Source: Denitromonas iodatirespirans (lineage in GTDB: Bacteria; Pseudomonadota; Gammaproteobacteria; Burkholderiales; Rhodocyclaceae). From it: DNA of 64,000 nt. A model generated the notes under the pieces. That model was given only the letters and a program-made list of their open reading frames with translations, did not search any database and had not been told where the DNA came from. The stretch is taken from assembly GCF_018524365.1 (NCBI RefSeq), contig NZ_JAEKFT010000003.1, positions 206,772 through 270,771 of the forward strand. Reading direction: 5' to 3'. A program made the translations under genes and the position numbers. Shown piece after piece: positions 8,580 to 17,185 of the stretch; positions within the stretch are counted from its first letter, which is position 1; each line of letters starts with the position of its first letter.

Positions 8580-9141
8580 TGCGCGCCTCGTACACGCACA
8601 TACCGATGCTGATCGCATCGAATACGGCCAATCCCACCGCGGCGAACGGCAACGCACGCCCAACGATGCCAAAGACCCGGATCGTGCCGAAGGCGCTCTT
8701 GGCCACACGTGCGGCAACCGAGCCGTGGGGGAGCGTTGTCATAGGAAAAAATTTGAGACCGAAGTGACTGACCAGATTGGTATACCTGCTCGCGCCCGGA
8801 TAAACCTTGTGCCCCAGACGTAGTTTGCTGATTGGAATTCCGCCCGCACCCGCCACCGCTGTTGCCGCAGTCAGCCCGTAATGCTCCTTCGCGCATCCCC
8901 AGATATCACCGACCGTAATGTCGTGCTGCGGTACCGCGGGGGGCGAAAGCCTCACCAGGTCATATCCCTTACGGGCGCCAGTTTGCGCAGCTTCCGGAAG
9001 CAAGGCCAAGACTCCGCCGCTTCCCGAGGCCATGCTGAAATCCACGAACAAGCTTGAGGTGTTCGGCTGGAACCGAACCCCTCGGTTGTTGAGTTCAGTG
9101 ACACCGAGATGAATCGCATGAGACAAATGCATTGAGTTCAC
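8569..9141 (-). CDS. Hypothetical membrane protein, 190 aa, partner of the ACP-like gene
   Basis: The function is unknown. The N-terminal half is soluble (HLSHAIHLGVTELNNRGVRF). The C-terminal third is hydrophobic and Gly/Ala-rich (GTIRVFGIVGRALPFAAVGL then AVFDAISIGMCVYE), like a helical hairpin entering a membrane. The GTG at 9141 is taken as the start because GGAGG lies four bases before it; an ATG three codons in is too far from that site. This gene and the ACP-like gene have visibly lower G+C than the neighbouring conjugation genes, which hints at separate acquisition. A toxin, immunity or exclusion function is possible but not shown. Confidence 0.6.
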   Translation of the reverse strand: MNSMHLSHAIHLGVTELNNRGVRFQPNTSSLFVDFSMASGSGGVLALLPEAAQTGARKGYDLVRLSPPAVPQHDITVGDIWGCAKEHYGLTAATAVAGAGGIPISKLRLGHKVYPGASRYTNLVSHFGLKFFPMTTLPHGSVAARVAKSAFGTIRVFGIVGRALPFAAVGLAVFDAISIGMCVYEARNEK

Positions 9142-9160
9142 AAGGCCTCCATATCGCAGC

Positions 9161-9178
9161 GTGACTGAGGGGAGTCAC
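9161..9178. repeat. Short hairpin after the conjugation operon end
   Basis: GTGACT and AGTCAC (6-bp stem, 6-base loop) lie between the last conjugation gene (stop at 9243) and the 190-aa membrane-protein gene. There is no U-run, so a Rho-independent terminator is not convincing. It may mark the boundary of two transcripts. Confidence 0.3.
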
Positions 9179-9242
9179 GAAACCGTGAATGACAAAGGCA
9201 TCATCGTATTTCGATTGGGTGGTGAATTCAAGCCGGTTACCC

Positions 9243-9788
9243 TTACTGCGAAATCTCGCCGTCGGCCGAGATGAGCAGCGGCCAGACGGCGACACCGAGC
9301 CGCTCGAGCAGCGCGTCGCCGCTGGCCGGCGCGAAGGGCACGTCGGCCAGCACGCGCAGCGTCGCGAAGCGCGCCTCGGACGCCACGCGCACCACCATCA
9401 CCGCCGCGCCGATCTCGCGCAGCCGCGCCGCGTTGGCTTCGAGCCAGGCGCGCGAGGGCGTGTCGTCGCCGACGATGGCGATCGGACGACCCGGCCCGCC
9501 GGGCAGGGCGGGGCGCTGCGGGTTTGGGGCGAGCGTGCCGGGGCCGCCACGCCGCGTCACCACCGGAAAGACCAGGACATGGGCCGGCACGGGCATCGGC
9601 GCGCGCGCGACCGTCGACAGCGCGGGAACGTCTTCGGTCTCAGGGTTGATCAGATCGAGGATCGGCACGCCGCCGCCATCGAAGATGACCACCGGCGCCT
9701 CCGGTGACGGTGGCATCGCCTCGGCGTACGCGTCTGCCAACGGCAGGGCGCTCAGCCAGGCGATCAATGCGATCTGTCTTGCCCCCAT
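9243..9788 (-). CDS. Integrating conjugative element protein, PFL_4695 family (TIGR03765)
   Basis: A 181-aa exported protein of the GI-type conjugation system. It has a signal peptide (IALIAWLSALPLADAYAEA), then VVIFDGGGVPILDLINPE and the C-terminal block RPIAIVGDDTPSRAWLEANA ending PLLISADGEISQ, all characteristic of this family. Its exact role in mating-pair formation is unknown. The ATG overlaps the previous stop (tca/cat sharing one base). In the commonly described order this gene lies near pilL and traD; here it is the last gene of the long operon, which is unusual. Confidence 0.85.
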   Translation of the reverse strand: MGARQIALIAWLSALPLADAYAEAMPPSPEAPVVIFDGGGVPILDLINPETEDVPALSTVARAPMPVPAHVLVFPVVTRRGGPGTLAPNPQRPALPGGPGRPIAIVGDDTPSRAWLEANAARLREIGAAVMVVRVASEARFATLRVLADVPFAPASGDALLERLGVAVWPLLISADGEISQ

Positions 9789-10813
9789 CACCACATCCCC
9801 CACCGAATGTCGAACAGAAAGGAGCCACGCTTGCGACAGCAGGCGTAGGGTCGCCACAGCGTGAAGGCATACGACATCGACCCGCTGGTCGAATAGTCGC
9901 CATAGGACAGCGGCCCTAGGTCCGCGTAGCCGAAGACCGTGCACGAGGCCGCCGCGGCCGACACCATCGGCGCGGACAGCTGCCACAGCCCGCCGATCAT
10001 CACGTTTTCTTGCGCGGGCGGCGGATCGAAGACCTGGTAGCCGTTGCGCGACGTCGTTCCCCCAGAGGGCAGCTGGGTATAAACGTGTGGCTCGCCGCGC
10101 CGCGTGGTGAAGTCCGCGATGCGCTGCGAAAGCACCGCCGCGCCTTTGACCGGGTGCTGCTGCGTGGTCTCGCCGGTGCGCGGGTAGACATTGCCCCAGG
10201 TGTTGATGAGATTCGTGCCACCGGTGCACACCTCGCGCAGCCCCGGCAGCCAGGCGGCCGGGTGGAGCAGTTCCACCGGTAGAATGCCGCGCCACACATA
10301 GGTGTCGAGCACGCTCTGGTAGTAGGGCTGGAAGCTGTTCACGCCGCTCGGGCAGGACACCGGAAAGAAGCCCATGCCGGCCGCCGGGTGGCCGATCACG
10401 TCACCGTCCTTGTAGATTCGCATGCGGTCGGTTCGTTCGGTACGGGTGCGCGCGCCGGCGTTGTCGAACAGGCCGCCGAGGATGCTGCTGCCTACCGGGG
10501 CGGCCGCCGTGGCCAGCGGGATGCCGATCATCGGCCACGGGTGCGAGGCGGTGTCGTGGTAGGTGCTCACCACCGCGTCCGGATTCATGTGGCTGTAGCG
10601 TGTGCTGGTCTTGATCTTGCACCCGAACATCGTGCACAACAGGAAAAAGCAGACCCCCGACACATGCCACTGTCCACACTGCAGTGCGCTGCTCATCGCC
10701 TGCGAGATCAGCGCCGGGGTTGTCGTTGTATCGCCAGGGGCGGCCTGCGCCAGGGGCGCGCGCACTGAGAGCACCGTCACCAGAACGGCTACCATGGCTC
10801 GAACCCGGATCAT
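9788..10813 (-). CDS. Integrating conjugative element protein, PFL_4710 family (TIGR03756, TraU-like)
   Basis: A 341-aa periplasmic protein with a signal peptide (AMVAVLVTVLSVRAPLAQA). Cysteine-rich blocks such as CGQWHVSGVCFFLLCTMFG, SCPSGVNSF and PYACCRKRG mark the TraU-like family that helps assemble the mating channel and needs disulfide formation. That fits the DsbC-like gene two genes upstream. The ATG overlaps the preceding stop by four bases. Confidence 0.88.
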   Translation of the reverse strand: MIRVRAMVAVLVTVLSVRAPLAQAAPGDTTTTPALISQAMSSALQCGQWHVSGVCFFLLCTMFGCKIKTSTRYSHMNPDAVVSTYHDTASHPWPMIGIPLATAAAPVGSSILGGLFDNAGARTRTERTDRMRIYKDGDVIGHPAAGMGFFPVSCPSGVNSFQPYYQSVLDTYVWRGILPVELLHPAAWLPGLREVCTGGTNLINTWGNVYPRTGETTQQHPVKGAAVLSQRIADFTTRRGEPHVYTQLPSGGTTSRNGYQVFDPPPAQENVMIGGLWQLSAPMVSAAAASCTVFGYADLGPLSYGDYSTSGSMSYAFTLWRPYACCRKRGSFLFDIRWGMW

Positions 10814-11220
10814 CGCGCAGCCTCCCCGGCATGCCAGCGCCGATAGATCGTCAGCGCCTGTGCCACGTCGTTTACCCCATAGATCACCGCCTTGCGATCG
10901 ATCACGATCGCCGGGGCCTTCACGATTCGGTAGTGCGCTGCCTGGCCGACCACGCGCGCGGCCAGTTGCAACGCCGCCTTGTCCGCCATGCTCATCGCCG
11001 CGAAGCGTGCGCGCGCCATCTCGGTGGCTACCCCCGGCGCGCTTGGCAGCCCCGCCGAGAGCCGTTCGGTGATCGCCTGCAGGGCATCGACGTCGTACAC
11101 CGTCGCCCCCGGCACCGTGTGCACCGACTGCGCCGCGAGCCTGAAGACCTCTACCTGCTCGGCGAGCACCACGGGCGAGAGCAGCGAGAGCACTGCGAGC
11201 AGGGCAGGGCACAAGCGCAT
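10810..11220 (-). CDS. Integrating conjugative element protein, PFL_4709 family (TIGR03757)
   Basis: A 136-aa exported protein with a signal peptide (LCPALLAVLSLLSPVVLAEQ). The family motifs are VEVFRLAAQSVHTVPGATVY and KAPAIVIDRKAVIYGVNDVA followed by Q-A-L-x-I-Y-R-R-W. The latter part resembles TrbC-like thioredoxin-fold ends. It acts in the periplasm as part of the transfer apparatus; its precise role is not known. It overlaps both neighbours by a few bases. Confidence 0.88.
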   Translation of the reverse strand: MRLCPALLAVLSLLSPVVLAEQVEVFRLAAQSVHTVPGATVYDVDALQAITERLSAGLPSAPGVATEMARARFAAMSMADKAALQLAARVVGQAAHYRIVKAPAIVIDRKAVIYGVNDVAQALTIYRRWHAGEAAR

Positions 11221-11963
11221 CACCGACCCGCCCGATTCAGCGCCTCGGCCAGCTGCGCGGCGGAGAACTCGCCGACCAGGCGCGTGCCGTCTGCGAGGAA
11301 CATCGTCGGGGTGTTGGTGATCGCGTGCGCCTGGCCGAATTCGACGATGCGCCCCACGGCATCGCCTGCGTCGCGGCACTCAGGTGCAATTCCGAGCGGC
11401 AACGGCGCGCCGCGCATGAAGGCCGCCCACTGGCCGGCGCGCGAGGCCTCGGGTGCGCACCAGGTGGCCACCGCAGCCGGGATCGAGGCCGGCGCGATCA
11501 CCGGATAGGTGAACACGTACAGCGTCACGTCATCGAGGCCGGCCAGCGCATCCTGCTGACCCCGGCACACAGGGCAGGAAGGGTCCTCGAACACCGCGAG
11601 CTTGCGCGAGCCGTCGCCGCGTATTGTCTTGATCGCCAGATTGAGCGGCAGTGCCTTGAAATCCATATGCTGCAACTCGGCCAGCCGTTCGGCCGTCAGG
11701 TCGCGCCGCTCGCGCATGTCGACCATGCGCCCGTCGATCAGCGCATAGCGACCCGAGCGATCCACGTAGAACACCTGCTGGCCGCTCACCACTTCATAGA
11801 TGCCCTCGGCCGGCGTCTCACGCACCGCGTCGGCCCTCACCCCACCACCGGTGTGTTCAGCGATCCCGGCCTTGATGCGCGCTTCGAGCGTCTCCGCGTG
11901 AGCCGGAAGCGTCAGCATGAGGAGCGCGGACGCGGCGAGTTGGAGGATATGCCTGCTGTTCAT
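11220..11963 (-). CDS. DsbC/DsbG-like thiol:disulfide interchange protein
   Basis: A 247-aa periplasmic thioredoxin-fold protein. Residues 1-23 are a signal peptide. An N-terminal dimerisation-like domain follows, then the catalytic FEDPSCPVCRGQQ with the CxxC at Cys130-Cys133 and a cis-Pro segment TNTPTMF. It probably isomerises disulfides in the cysteine-rich transfer proteins encoded just downstream (notably the TraU-like protein). It overlaps its upstream neighbour by four bases (ATGA). A dedicated DsbC in F- and GI-type conjugation operons is well known. Confidence 0.9.
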   Translation of the reverse strand: MNSRHILQLAASALLMLTLPAHAETLEARIKAGIAEHTGGGVRADAVRETPAEGIYEVVSGQQVFYVDRSGRYALIDGRMVDMRERRDLTAERLAELQHMDFKALPLNLAIKTIRGDGSRKLAVFEDPSCPVCRGQQDALAGLDDVTLYVFTYPVIAPASIPAAVATWCAPEASRAGQWAAFMRGAPLPLGIAPECRDAGDAVGRIVEFGQAHAITNTPTMFLADGTRLVGEFSAAQLAEALNRAGR

Positions 11964-12529
11964 CGTTGTTCCTTATCTTCAACCGTCGCCGACGTCATCA
12001 CAGTGCGAAGGTGATGAGCTCGACCCAGTCGCAAGCCAGAGTGCGCACCCACCGAAGCGCTGACGAACCGTCGGCCAGGGTAGGTGATGACAGCGACACC
12101 AAGCGAAACCACGACGAGGACGCCATAGACCGTCCAGAAGGCGGCCATGCTGCGTGCGATCGCCTCGTCGGCACTGATCGTGGTCGCTTCGGTCCGCTCG
12201 CACACGAGGGACGGCGTCGGCACGCTGGACGGCGTCACGCGCTCAGCCGGAGGCGTGACGCACTCGCGCACCAGCACGTGCCCCGGAGGCGCGGCGCGAA
12301 TCGCCGCATCGACGCTTTGGTGGAGGTCCGCAAGAAGGGCCTGTGGGGGTCTGCCGTCGGCAAGGATCGCGGCCAGCGCGACGGTTGCCGCCAGGGTAGC
12401 CGGGACCGCCACCGCGACCTGAAAGAACCGCCACACCAGGGTGGCCACCACAGGCAAGACGCCGGGAAAGCCGATCAGAAATGCCTGAAGAAGTGCACCG
12501 TGCTTCGGCGACTCGAACCGTTCAGTCAT
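11960..12529 (-). CDS. Conjugation-operon membrane protein of unknown function, 189 aa
   Basis: I do not recognise the family. Two or three membrane segments are visible: one near residues 15-33 (FLIGFPGVLPVVATLVWRFF), one at about 38-57, and one near 130-150 (FWTVYGVLVVVSLGVAVITY). The loop between them contains two cysteines (VRECVT and LVCERTE) that probably face the periplasm. It overlaps the lipoprotein gene upstream and the DsbC-like gene downstream by four bases each, so all three are probably made together. Confidence 0.7.
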   Translation of the reverse strand: MTERFESPKHGALLQAFLIGFPGVLPVVATLVWRFFQVAVAVPATLAATVALAAILADGRPPQALLADLHQSVDAAIRAAPPGHVLVRECVTPPAERVTPSSVPTPSLVCERTEATTISADEAIARSMAAFWTVYGVLVVVSLGVAVITYPGRRFVSASVGAHSGLRLGRAHHLRTVMTSATVEDKEQR

Positions 12530-12933
12530 GGGAGTTGCTCCTTGGCGGCGGGCTGTTGGGGAGTGACCTCGTCGGACACGCGCTCAAAGGGCTCACCGTC
12601 CATCACGAGCGCACCGGTCTGATCCAGCGACACGGACAGGGACATCGACAAGGGCACCTGATCGATGGCCGTGATGGCCAGCGTGCGCCCCTCGACGACG
12701 CCGAGGAGGCGCTGCACGACAATCCTGCTCCCGCGTCCCAGATAGATGAAGCGGCCCTTCACCTGTTTGCCGAACGGTTCGATCTGCAGGACGGGGTAGG
12801 GGCGGCTGATGGATTGCCAGATGCCGACGAACGGGTTGTTCGACGATCCCGGCCCCTCAGGCTGCGTGCAGCCGGACAAGGCTGACAGCGTCGTGGCAAC
12901 GGCGAGCGCTTTGAGGAACGGCAGGGGTTTCAT
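12526..12933 (-). CDS. Lipoprotein in the conjugation operon, 135 aa
   Basis: A signal peptide with lipobox LSGC (residues about 17-20 of MKPLPFLKALAVATTLSALS) shows it is a lipoprotein. The rest, GIWQSISRPYPVLQIEPFGK and later SVSLDQTGALVMDGEPFERV, looks like a small beta-rich domain and is not recognised. The ATG at 12933 has a GGAGAG ribosome site. It is the first gene after the traG stop on the minus strand. The intervening 350 bases carry a plus-strand gene, so this gene may have its own promoter. Confidence 0.7.
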   Translation of the reverse strand: MKPLPFLKALAVATTLSALSGCTQPEGPGSSNNPFVGIWQSISRPYPVLQIEPFGKQVKGRFIYLGRGSRIVVQRLLGVVEGRTLAITAIDQVPLSMSLSVSLDQTGALVMDGEPFERVSDEVTPQQPAAKEQLP

Positions 12934-13043
12934 TGATCTCTCCAGGTAAATGTGCTTGACGTCCCAAGCGTCATATGCAAACTTGCAAGAGAGCACAGGA
13001 GGCCGACCGGCTTCGTGCGCCCGGGAAGAACGGAGGATTCGTC

Positions 13044-13268
13044 ATGACCACGACCCAAGCCCTGAAGATCACCGGCCGCGTCCTGAAGGGGATCGCACTG
13101 GGCCTGCTCGCGCTCATGGCGGGGGTGTTGGCCTTGCTGGGGGCGGCATCGCGGGCGGAGCACGAGCGGGCGCGGCGGGGAGAAGATGCGCTTCCTCAGT
13201 ACGATCCGTGGGCGCGCCACACCGAGCACTGGACCCGCTATGACGATGACGGGCACCGCATTTGGTAG
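13044..13268 (+). CDS. Small single-span membrane protein encoded against the operon, 74 aa
   Basis: A plus-strand gene in the middle of a minus-strand operon. GGAGG lies eight bases before the ATG, which is a strong ribosome site. The protein has a basic N-terminus, one membrane helix (LKGIALGLLALMAGVLALLG) and a charged aromatic tail (YDPWARHTEHWTRYDDDGHR). Its stop lies 11 bases from the traG stop, in a convergent arrangement. The function is unknown. Possible roles include an element-encoded small envelope protein such as an exclusion or regulatory peptide. Confidence 0.6.
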   Translation: MTTTQALKITGRVLKGIALGLLALMAGVLALLGAASRAEHERARRGEDALPQYDPWARHTEHWTRYDDDGHRIW

Positions 13269-13279
13269 AGTGCGCCGCT

Positions 13280-14905
13280 TCATTTCTTTAGCCCTCGCGC
13301 CAAACCCCGGCCAGCGGCGCCTGCGGCGCCGCGGGCGGCAGTGCCGGCGGTGCGTGCTCCCGAGGCACCCGCTTCTGCGCCAGTGTTTATTGGCCCTCGA
13401 GCTACACCATCAAGCGATCCGGCAACTCGATACCCCACCCACCCCAACATCGCCGTCCAAATCAACGGAAACCCGATGTACATGGACACCAGCACGGTAT
13501 TTACCGCCATTTGCTTGGTCTCCTTGACGATCGTCATGTCCGGGTCGCGAATGCCGGGTGCCTGAAGCACCACGTCCAGCAGGCCCAGCGAGGTGGGGTA
13601 CATGGCGACCAGCATGTGGTCGTAGAACCAGGAGGCGATGTACCACATGGCAGCCCAGCCCTTGACGGTGAAGATGGCCAGGGCGCCGAGGAACATCACC
13701 TGGAAGGAGAAGCGGCCGATGACCAGGATGAGCGGAAGGAACATGTAGATCGCCAGCAGGATGATCGGCTGCACGATCTGCGCGAACATCTTGATGGTAG
13801 GCGCGGCGAACCAGGTCTCCAGGCGTTTGAGCCCGACGCCGATGGCTGCCGAAACCGCCTGCGCGCTCTTTGCCGTGGTTCGGCCGATACCGCCGCCCGA
13901 CTCCTCGATGACCCCTTCGGAGGCGACGAGCGGGACGGTGGCGCGGCGCACGTAGCGGGCGATCTCGTCGTCCTGGCGCACGGTCGACAGGCCGACGAGG
14001 CGCGGCACGGACGGGATGAGCGAGCGCAACTCCGATCCGGCGGTCGATTGCGTGATCATTCGCTCCTTGAGCCCATTCGCGCTGTCGGTCCACCAGCGCT
14101 TGCAGTTTGGCCGGCTCCAGTTGGGCTTGACATCGTTGAGCGCCATGTCGGCGTCGTCGCCGTTCAGTTGCAGCGCGAAGCCGGGCACCTCGCTATGCGC
14201 CCAGGTCTTGGCATAGAGGTTCGGATCGTCCAGGAAGGCGTGCGAGCCGATCCAGTCCGGATCGCTCGGGCCGTAGCTGGTGATGGCCGCGGCCGCAGCC
14301 GCCGATGGTTTTCCGTCCATGAACTTCGTGCGTGCCGGCACGAAGCACTCGTTGTAAAAGCGGGCGATTTCGCGCCGCAGCGCAGGATCGGCGATTGTCA
14401 GCTGCTGCCCAAGCTCCTGCACCAGTGACAGATTCGAGTGCGCACCGGAGATGCCGCCGCGCACCGCCTCGTTGAAGGCGCCCGACCAGCCCATGATCGC
14501 GTACCACCACGCCGGGATGTCCACGCTCGCCGGCGGGGCGGGGAAGGCAGCGGCAAAGCCCTTGCTGTCCGGGTTCTTGGCGGTCGCGGTCGTTGGCGAG
14601 GGGTTACGCGCGTCGGCCTGCGGCGTGTGCTTGAGGCTCACGTTGCTGATCGGGAACAGCGGCACGAAGCAAAGCGCAATGACGAAGAAGGCGGTGAACA
14701 GCTCCGCTTCCATCACCCGCACCATCCAGGCCGCATCGGCGCCCTCGTAGCTCGAGGACTTGTGCGAAGTGAGCCAGGTCTCGCCAAGGATCAGGGCGAA
14801 GGGGGCATAGACCACCCCGGTGTCGATCAGGATGTCCCGGAAGACCCCTGCCAGCGCCCAGCCATAGAGCGTGGTGAACAGCTCCAGATAGGAATCGACG
14901 GTCAT
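13280..14905 (-). CDS. traG: Conjugal transfer protein TraG, N-terminal family (PFL_4713-like)
   Basis: A 541-aa polytopic inner-membrane protein for mating-pair stabilisation. It begins MTVDSYLELFTTLYGWALAG, the usual start of this family. It has membrane segments near residues 30-45, 70-90 and 375-440 (VQPIILLAIYMFLPLILVIG) and a large periplasmic loop between. The C-terminus is low-complexity Gly/Ala (AGASGARTAGTAARGAAGAA). It is shorter than F-plasmid TraG and lacks the long periplasmic C-terminal domain, as is normal for GI-type systems. Its ATG overlaps the preceding stop by four bases. Confidence 0.87.
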   Translation of the reverse strand: MTVDSYLELFTTLYGWALAGVFRDILIDTGVVYAPFALILGETWLTSHKSSSYEGADAAWMVRVMEAELFTAFFVIALCFVPLFPISNVSLKHTPQADARNPSPTTATAKNPDSKGFAAAFPAPPASVDIPAWWYAIMGWSGAFNEAVRGGISGAHSNLSLVQELGQQLTIADPALRREIARFYNECFVPARTKFMDGKPSAAAAAAITSYGPSDPDWIGSHAFLDDPNLYAKTWAHSEVPGFALQLNGDDADMALNDVKPNWSRPNCKRWWTDSANGLKERMITQSTAGSELRSLIPSVPRLVGLSTVRQDDEIARYVRRATVPLVASEGVIEESGGGIGRTTAKSAQAVSAAIGVGLKRLETWFAAPTIKMFAQIVQPIILLAIYMFLPLILVIGRFSFQVMFLGALAIFTVKGWAAMWYIASWFYDHMLVAMYPTSLGLLDVVLQAPGIRDPDMTIVKETKQMAVNTVLVSMYIGFPLIWTAMLGWVGYRVAGSLDGVARGPINTGAEAGASGARTAGTAARGAAGAAGRGLARGLKK

Positions 14906-15288
14906 GCGTCAGTGCCTCCCGTGATGCGCGAGAACCCGATCAGCGCCTCGATCGCCAGCAGGCACAGCGCCACGCGGTGGCGCATGGCGAGCGCCGCACC
15001 GAGCCCGGCCTCGGTGATGCCATGGCGCGCGGCCAGCCGCTCGATGAGTGTCGGCCAGTAGTGCCACAGTGCGTAGATCGCCGACAGGCGTAGCGCGAGC
15101 AGCAGGGGGCGCGCACCGGCCAGGGCGTCGCGCAGGGCCGCGAGCCCCGGCTCCGCGCCCATCGCCCCAACCACCAAGCCGATGAGCACCAGGATCGCGC
15201 CGAACAGCGCGCCGACGATCAACACACCGCGCTTGAGGAAACCCGTGGCGTGTTTGCGCCGGCGGTTGGGGGTGACGTTCTCGTTCAC
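14902..15288 (-). CDS. Conjugation-operon membrane protein, 128 aa (PFL_4712-like position)
   Basis: A small inner-membrane protein with a basic N-terminus (NRRRKHATGFLKR) and helices at about 20-45 (GVLIVGALFGAILVLIGLVV), 60-80 and 105-120. It lies between the PFL_4711-family and traG genes, with four-base overlaps on both sides, matching the position of an uncharacterised membrane protein in related elements. The function is unknown. Confidence 0.75.
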   Translation of the reverse strand: MNENVTPNRRRKHATGFLKRGVLIVGALFGAILVLIGLVVGAMGAEPGLAALRDALAGARPLLLALRLSAIYALWHYWPTLIERLAARHGITEAGLGAALAMRHRVALCLLAIEALIGFSRITGGTDA

Positions 15289-16604
15289 TTCACGCGTCCG
15301 TTTTCCAGGCGATCGTTGTCGACCAGGCCGCCGGTCCCGGTGGCGCGTGATCTATCCTGCGAGGCCCCGTGGTCGCGCAGCAAGGTCTGGGCCGGCCCGG
15401 AGACAAGCTCGCGTCGCACCCGCACCTCGTACAGCAGGTCGTCGATGTGCCGATTGAGTTGCTCGAGCGCCAGGTCGATGCGCGCCGTGGCCTGGGCGTT
15501 GCCTTGCACCTCGGGCACGGAGCGGCCGGTGATCAGCAGGTTGCGCACGGTCAGCGCCTTGTCGACGGTGCGCGCCAGCGCCACGTCGCGGGCGATGCGC
15601 CCCTCGGCCATGGGCTGCTCGACCGGCGGCAATGCCCGGATGGCCTCGATCAGGTCGCGCGAGACCGGCACCCCGGGAGCGGAAGCCGCATCCAGGTCGC
15701 TTGCCGATGGCACCGCGGCGCCCATCACGGTGGCGAACTGCGCCTGCGCGGTCGGGATCTCGGCCTCGAACTTGGGCAGCAGGCCAAGCGCGGTGCCCGC
15801 AGCACGTGTCGGGCAGCCACCCTCGGCGCAGGTGCTGATGTACTCCTCGCCGAGCACGTCGGTGGCGAAAGCCGCCGCGTCGGAGGGGCCGGGGAAGGCC
15901 GCCGACAGGCGATTGGCCGGATATGGCCCGCTATTGGTGGCGGGCGCCAGCATCTGCGTGGCGTTGTAGCCGGCGCGGGTGGTGTCGCCGATCACGTTGA
16001 TCGCTTTCTGCGCTTTGCCACCGGCCGCGCCGCCGATCCAGGTGAGGCCGTTCCTGCCATCGGCCTTGCCGACGTTCTCGGCAGCGCGGGCGATATCGCC
16101 GTTGTTGTGCTTGGCCTCGCGCTTCCAGTCCTCTCCCATGGAGAGAGATACCCAGCCTGCGTAGGGGTTCTTGTTGGCGAGGATCTCGCGCTCCATCTGC
16201 TGGCAGCTCTTGGTCGACAACTGCACCAGCTCCTCGGCCTTGGCCGCGTAGGTCTGGAAAAGCTCGTAGAGGCCCGGCTGCGCGCGCTGCAGGATGTACA
16301 GTGGCAGCGCCGAGATGCCCGCCTGAACCGCGCCGGTGATCGTCGTGCCCAGGTTCGAGAAGCCGTTCATTAGGCTCGCCCAACTCGCGCCGAAGTCGAA
16401 CTGCCCGCACGAATAGTTCAGATTCATGACGCCGGACAGGCCCAGCTTCATGCTCGTCGCCGCCGGGTTCGGCGCGCGCGAGGCAGGCGAATCGCCGCCC
16501 AGGCGGTAGTACAGGTCGGATTTGCCCGACGGGATCTGCACGGCGTGGGCGGCGCCGGCCGACAGGGCGGCGGCCATCGCCAGGACGATCAGGGGGTGTC
16601 TCAT
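15285..16604 (-). CDS. Integrating conjugative element protein, PFL_4711 family (TIGR03755, TraH-like)
   Basis: A 439-aa periplasmic protein. It has a signal peptide (HPLIVLAMAAALSAGAAHA), then the family start LYYRLGGDSPASRAPNPAAT and SGVMNLNYSCGQFDFGASWA. It continues with a Cys-containing block (LSTKSCQQMEREILANKNP) and long helices. The role is probably TraH-like, in the outer part of the mating apparatus. The ATG at 16604 overlaps the upstream stop by four bases. Confidence 0.87.
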   Translation of the reverse strand: MRHPLIVLAMAAALSAGAAHAVQIPSGKSDLYYRLGGDSPASRAPNPAATSMKLGLSGVMNLNYSCGQFDFGASWASLMNGFSNLGTTITGAVQAGISALPLYILQRAQPGLYELFQTYAAKAEELVQLSTKSCQQMEREILANKNPYAGWVSLSMGEDWKREAKHNNGDIARAAENVGKADGRNGLTWIGGAAGGKAQKAINVIGDTTRAGYNATQMLAPATNSGPYPANRLSAAFPGPSDAAAFATDVLGEEYISTCAEGGCPTRAAGTALGLLPKFEAEIPTAQAQFATVMGAAVPSASDLDAASAPGVPVSRDLIEAIRALPPVEQPMAEGRIARDVALARTVDKALTVRNLLITGRSVPEVQGNAQATARIDLALEQLNRHIDDLLYEVRVRRELVSGPAQTLLRDHGASQDRSRATGTGGLVDNDRLENGRVK

Positions 16605-17137
16605 CGGTTGCGCTCCAGTAGCCGGTTGATCAGATCGACGGTCTCCTGGCGGGCGGGGCCGCTGTGGACCTGGTTGTCGACGCGATCGACGCCGACCGGC
16701 AGATGCGCCAGCTCGGGCGAAGCTGCCCATATTTCAGGGCGCCGAGTGGCCAGCATGGTGAGCGGCACGTTCGTGCCCATCCAATCGAGCCACTCGAACA
16801 GCGCGTCGCGCCGCAAGGCGCCCAGCGCCGTGTCGATGCCGTGGATGCAGAGCAGCTCGATCTGCCGCAACGCTGCCTTTAGCGCCGCCGAGTGCATGTC
16901 AGCACTGGCCGGCAGTCCAGCGTGGATCATGCGCACCCGGCCGTCGTCCAGAGTGCACAGATCGATGACCGCCACCGCGTGCGACTCGAACGCGGCCCCT
17001 GCGCCCCAGGTGGCCAGGTCCGCGCGCCCCGGCGTGGCCACGAACAGCAGCCGCCGACGCCCCAGTGCCTCCTGATAGAGGCGCGCAAGGTGTGCGGCCA
17101 CGCCCACGCCAGTGGTCTGTTCCCAGGCGGCGCTCAT
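16601..17137 (-). CDS. Conjugation-operon hypothetical protein, 178 aa, next to traC
   Basis: I do not recognise the family. It is a soluble alpha/beta protein (RLLFVATPGRADLATWGAGA, then HAVAVIDLCTLDDGRVRMIH and NVPLTMLATRRPEIW), with a fold reminiscent of a P-loop or Rossmann domain but without a Walker A sequence. A strong ribosome site (GGAGGG) sits seven bases before the ATG at 17137. It follows traC after a GC-rich hairpin and couples to the PFL_4711 gene by a four-base overlap. Confidence 0.7.
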   Translation of the reverse strand: MSAAWEQTTGVGVAAHLARLYQEALGRRRLLFVATPGRADLATWGAGAAFESHAVAVIDLCTLDDGRVRMIHAGLPASADMHSAALKAALRQIELLCIHGIDTALGALRRDALFEWLDWMGTNVPLTMLATRRPEIWAASPELAHLPVGVDRVDNQVHSGPARQETVDLINRLLERNR

Positions 17138-17185
17138 TGAATTACCCTCCTGTCGCTGACGCGACATCCTCCCCGAGGGAGGTTC

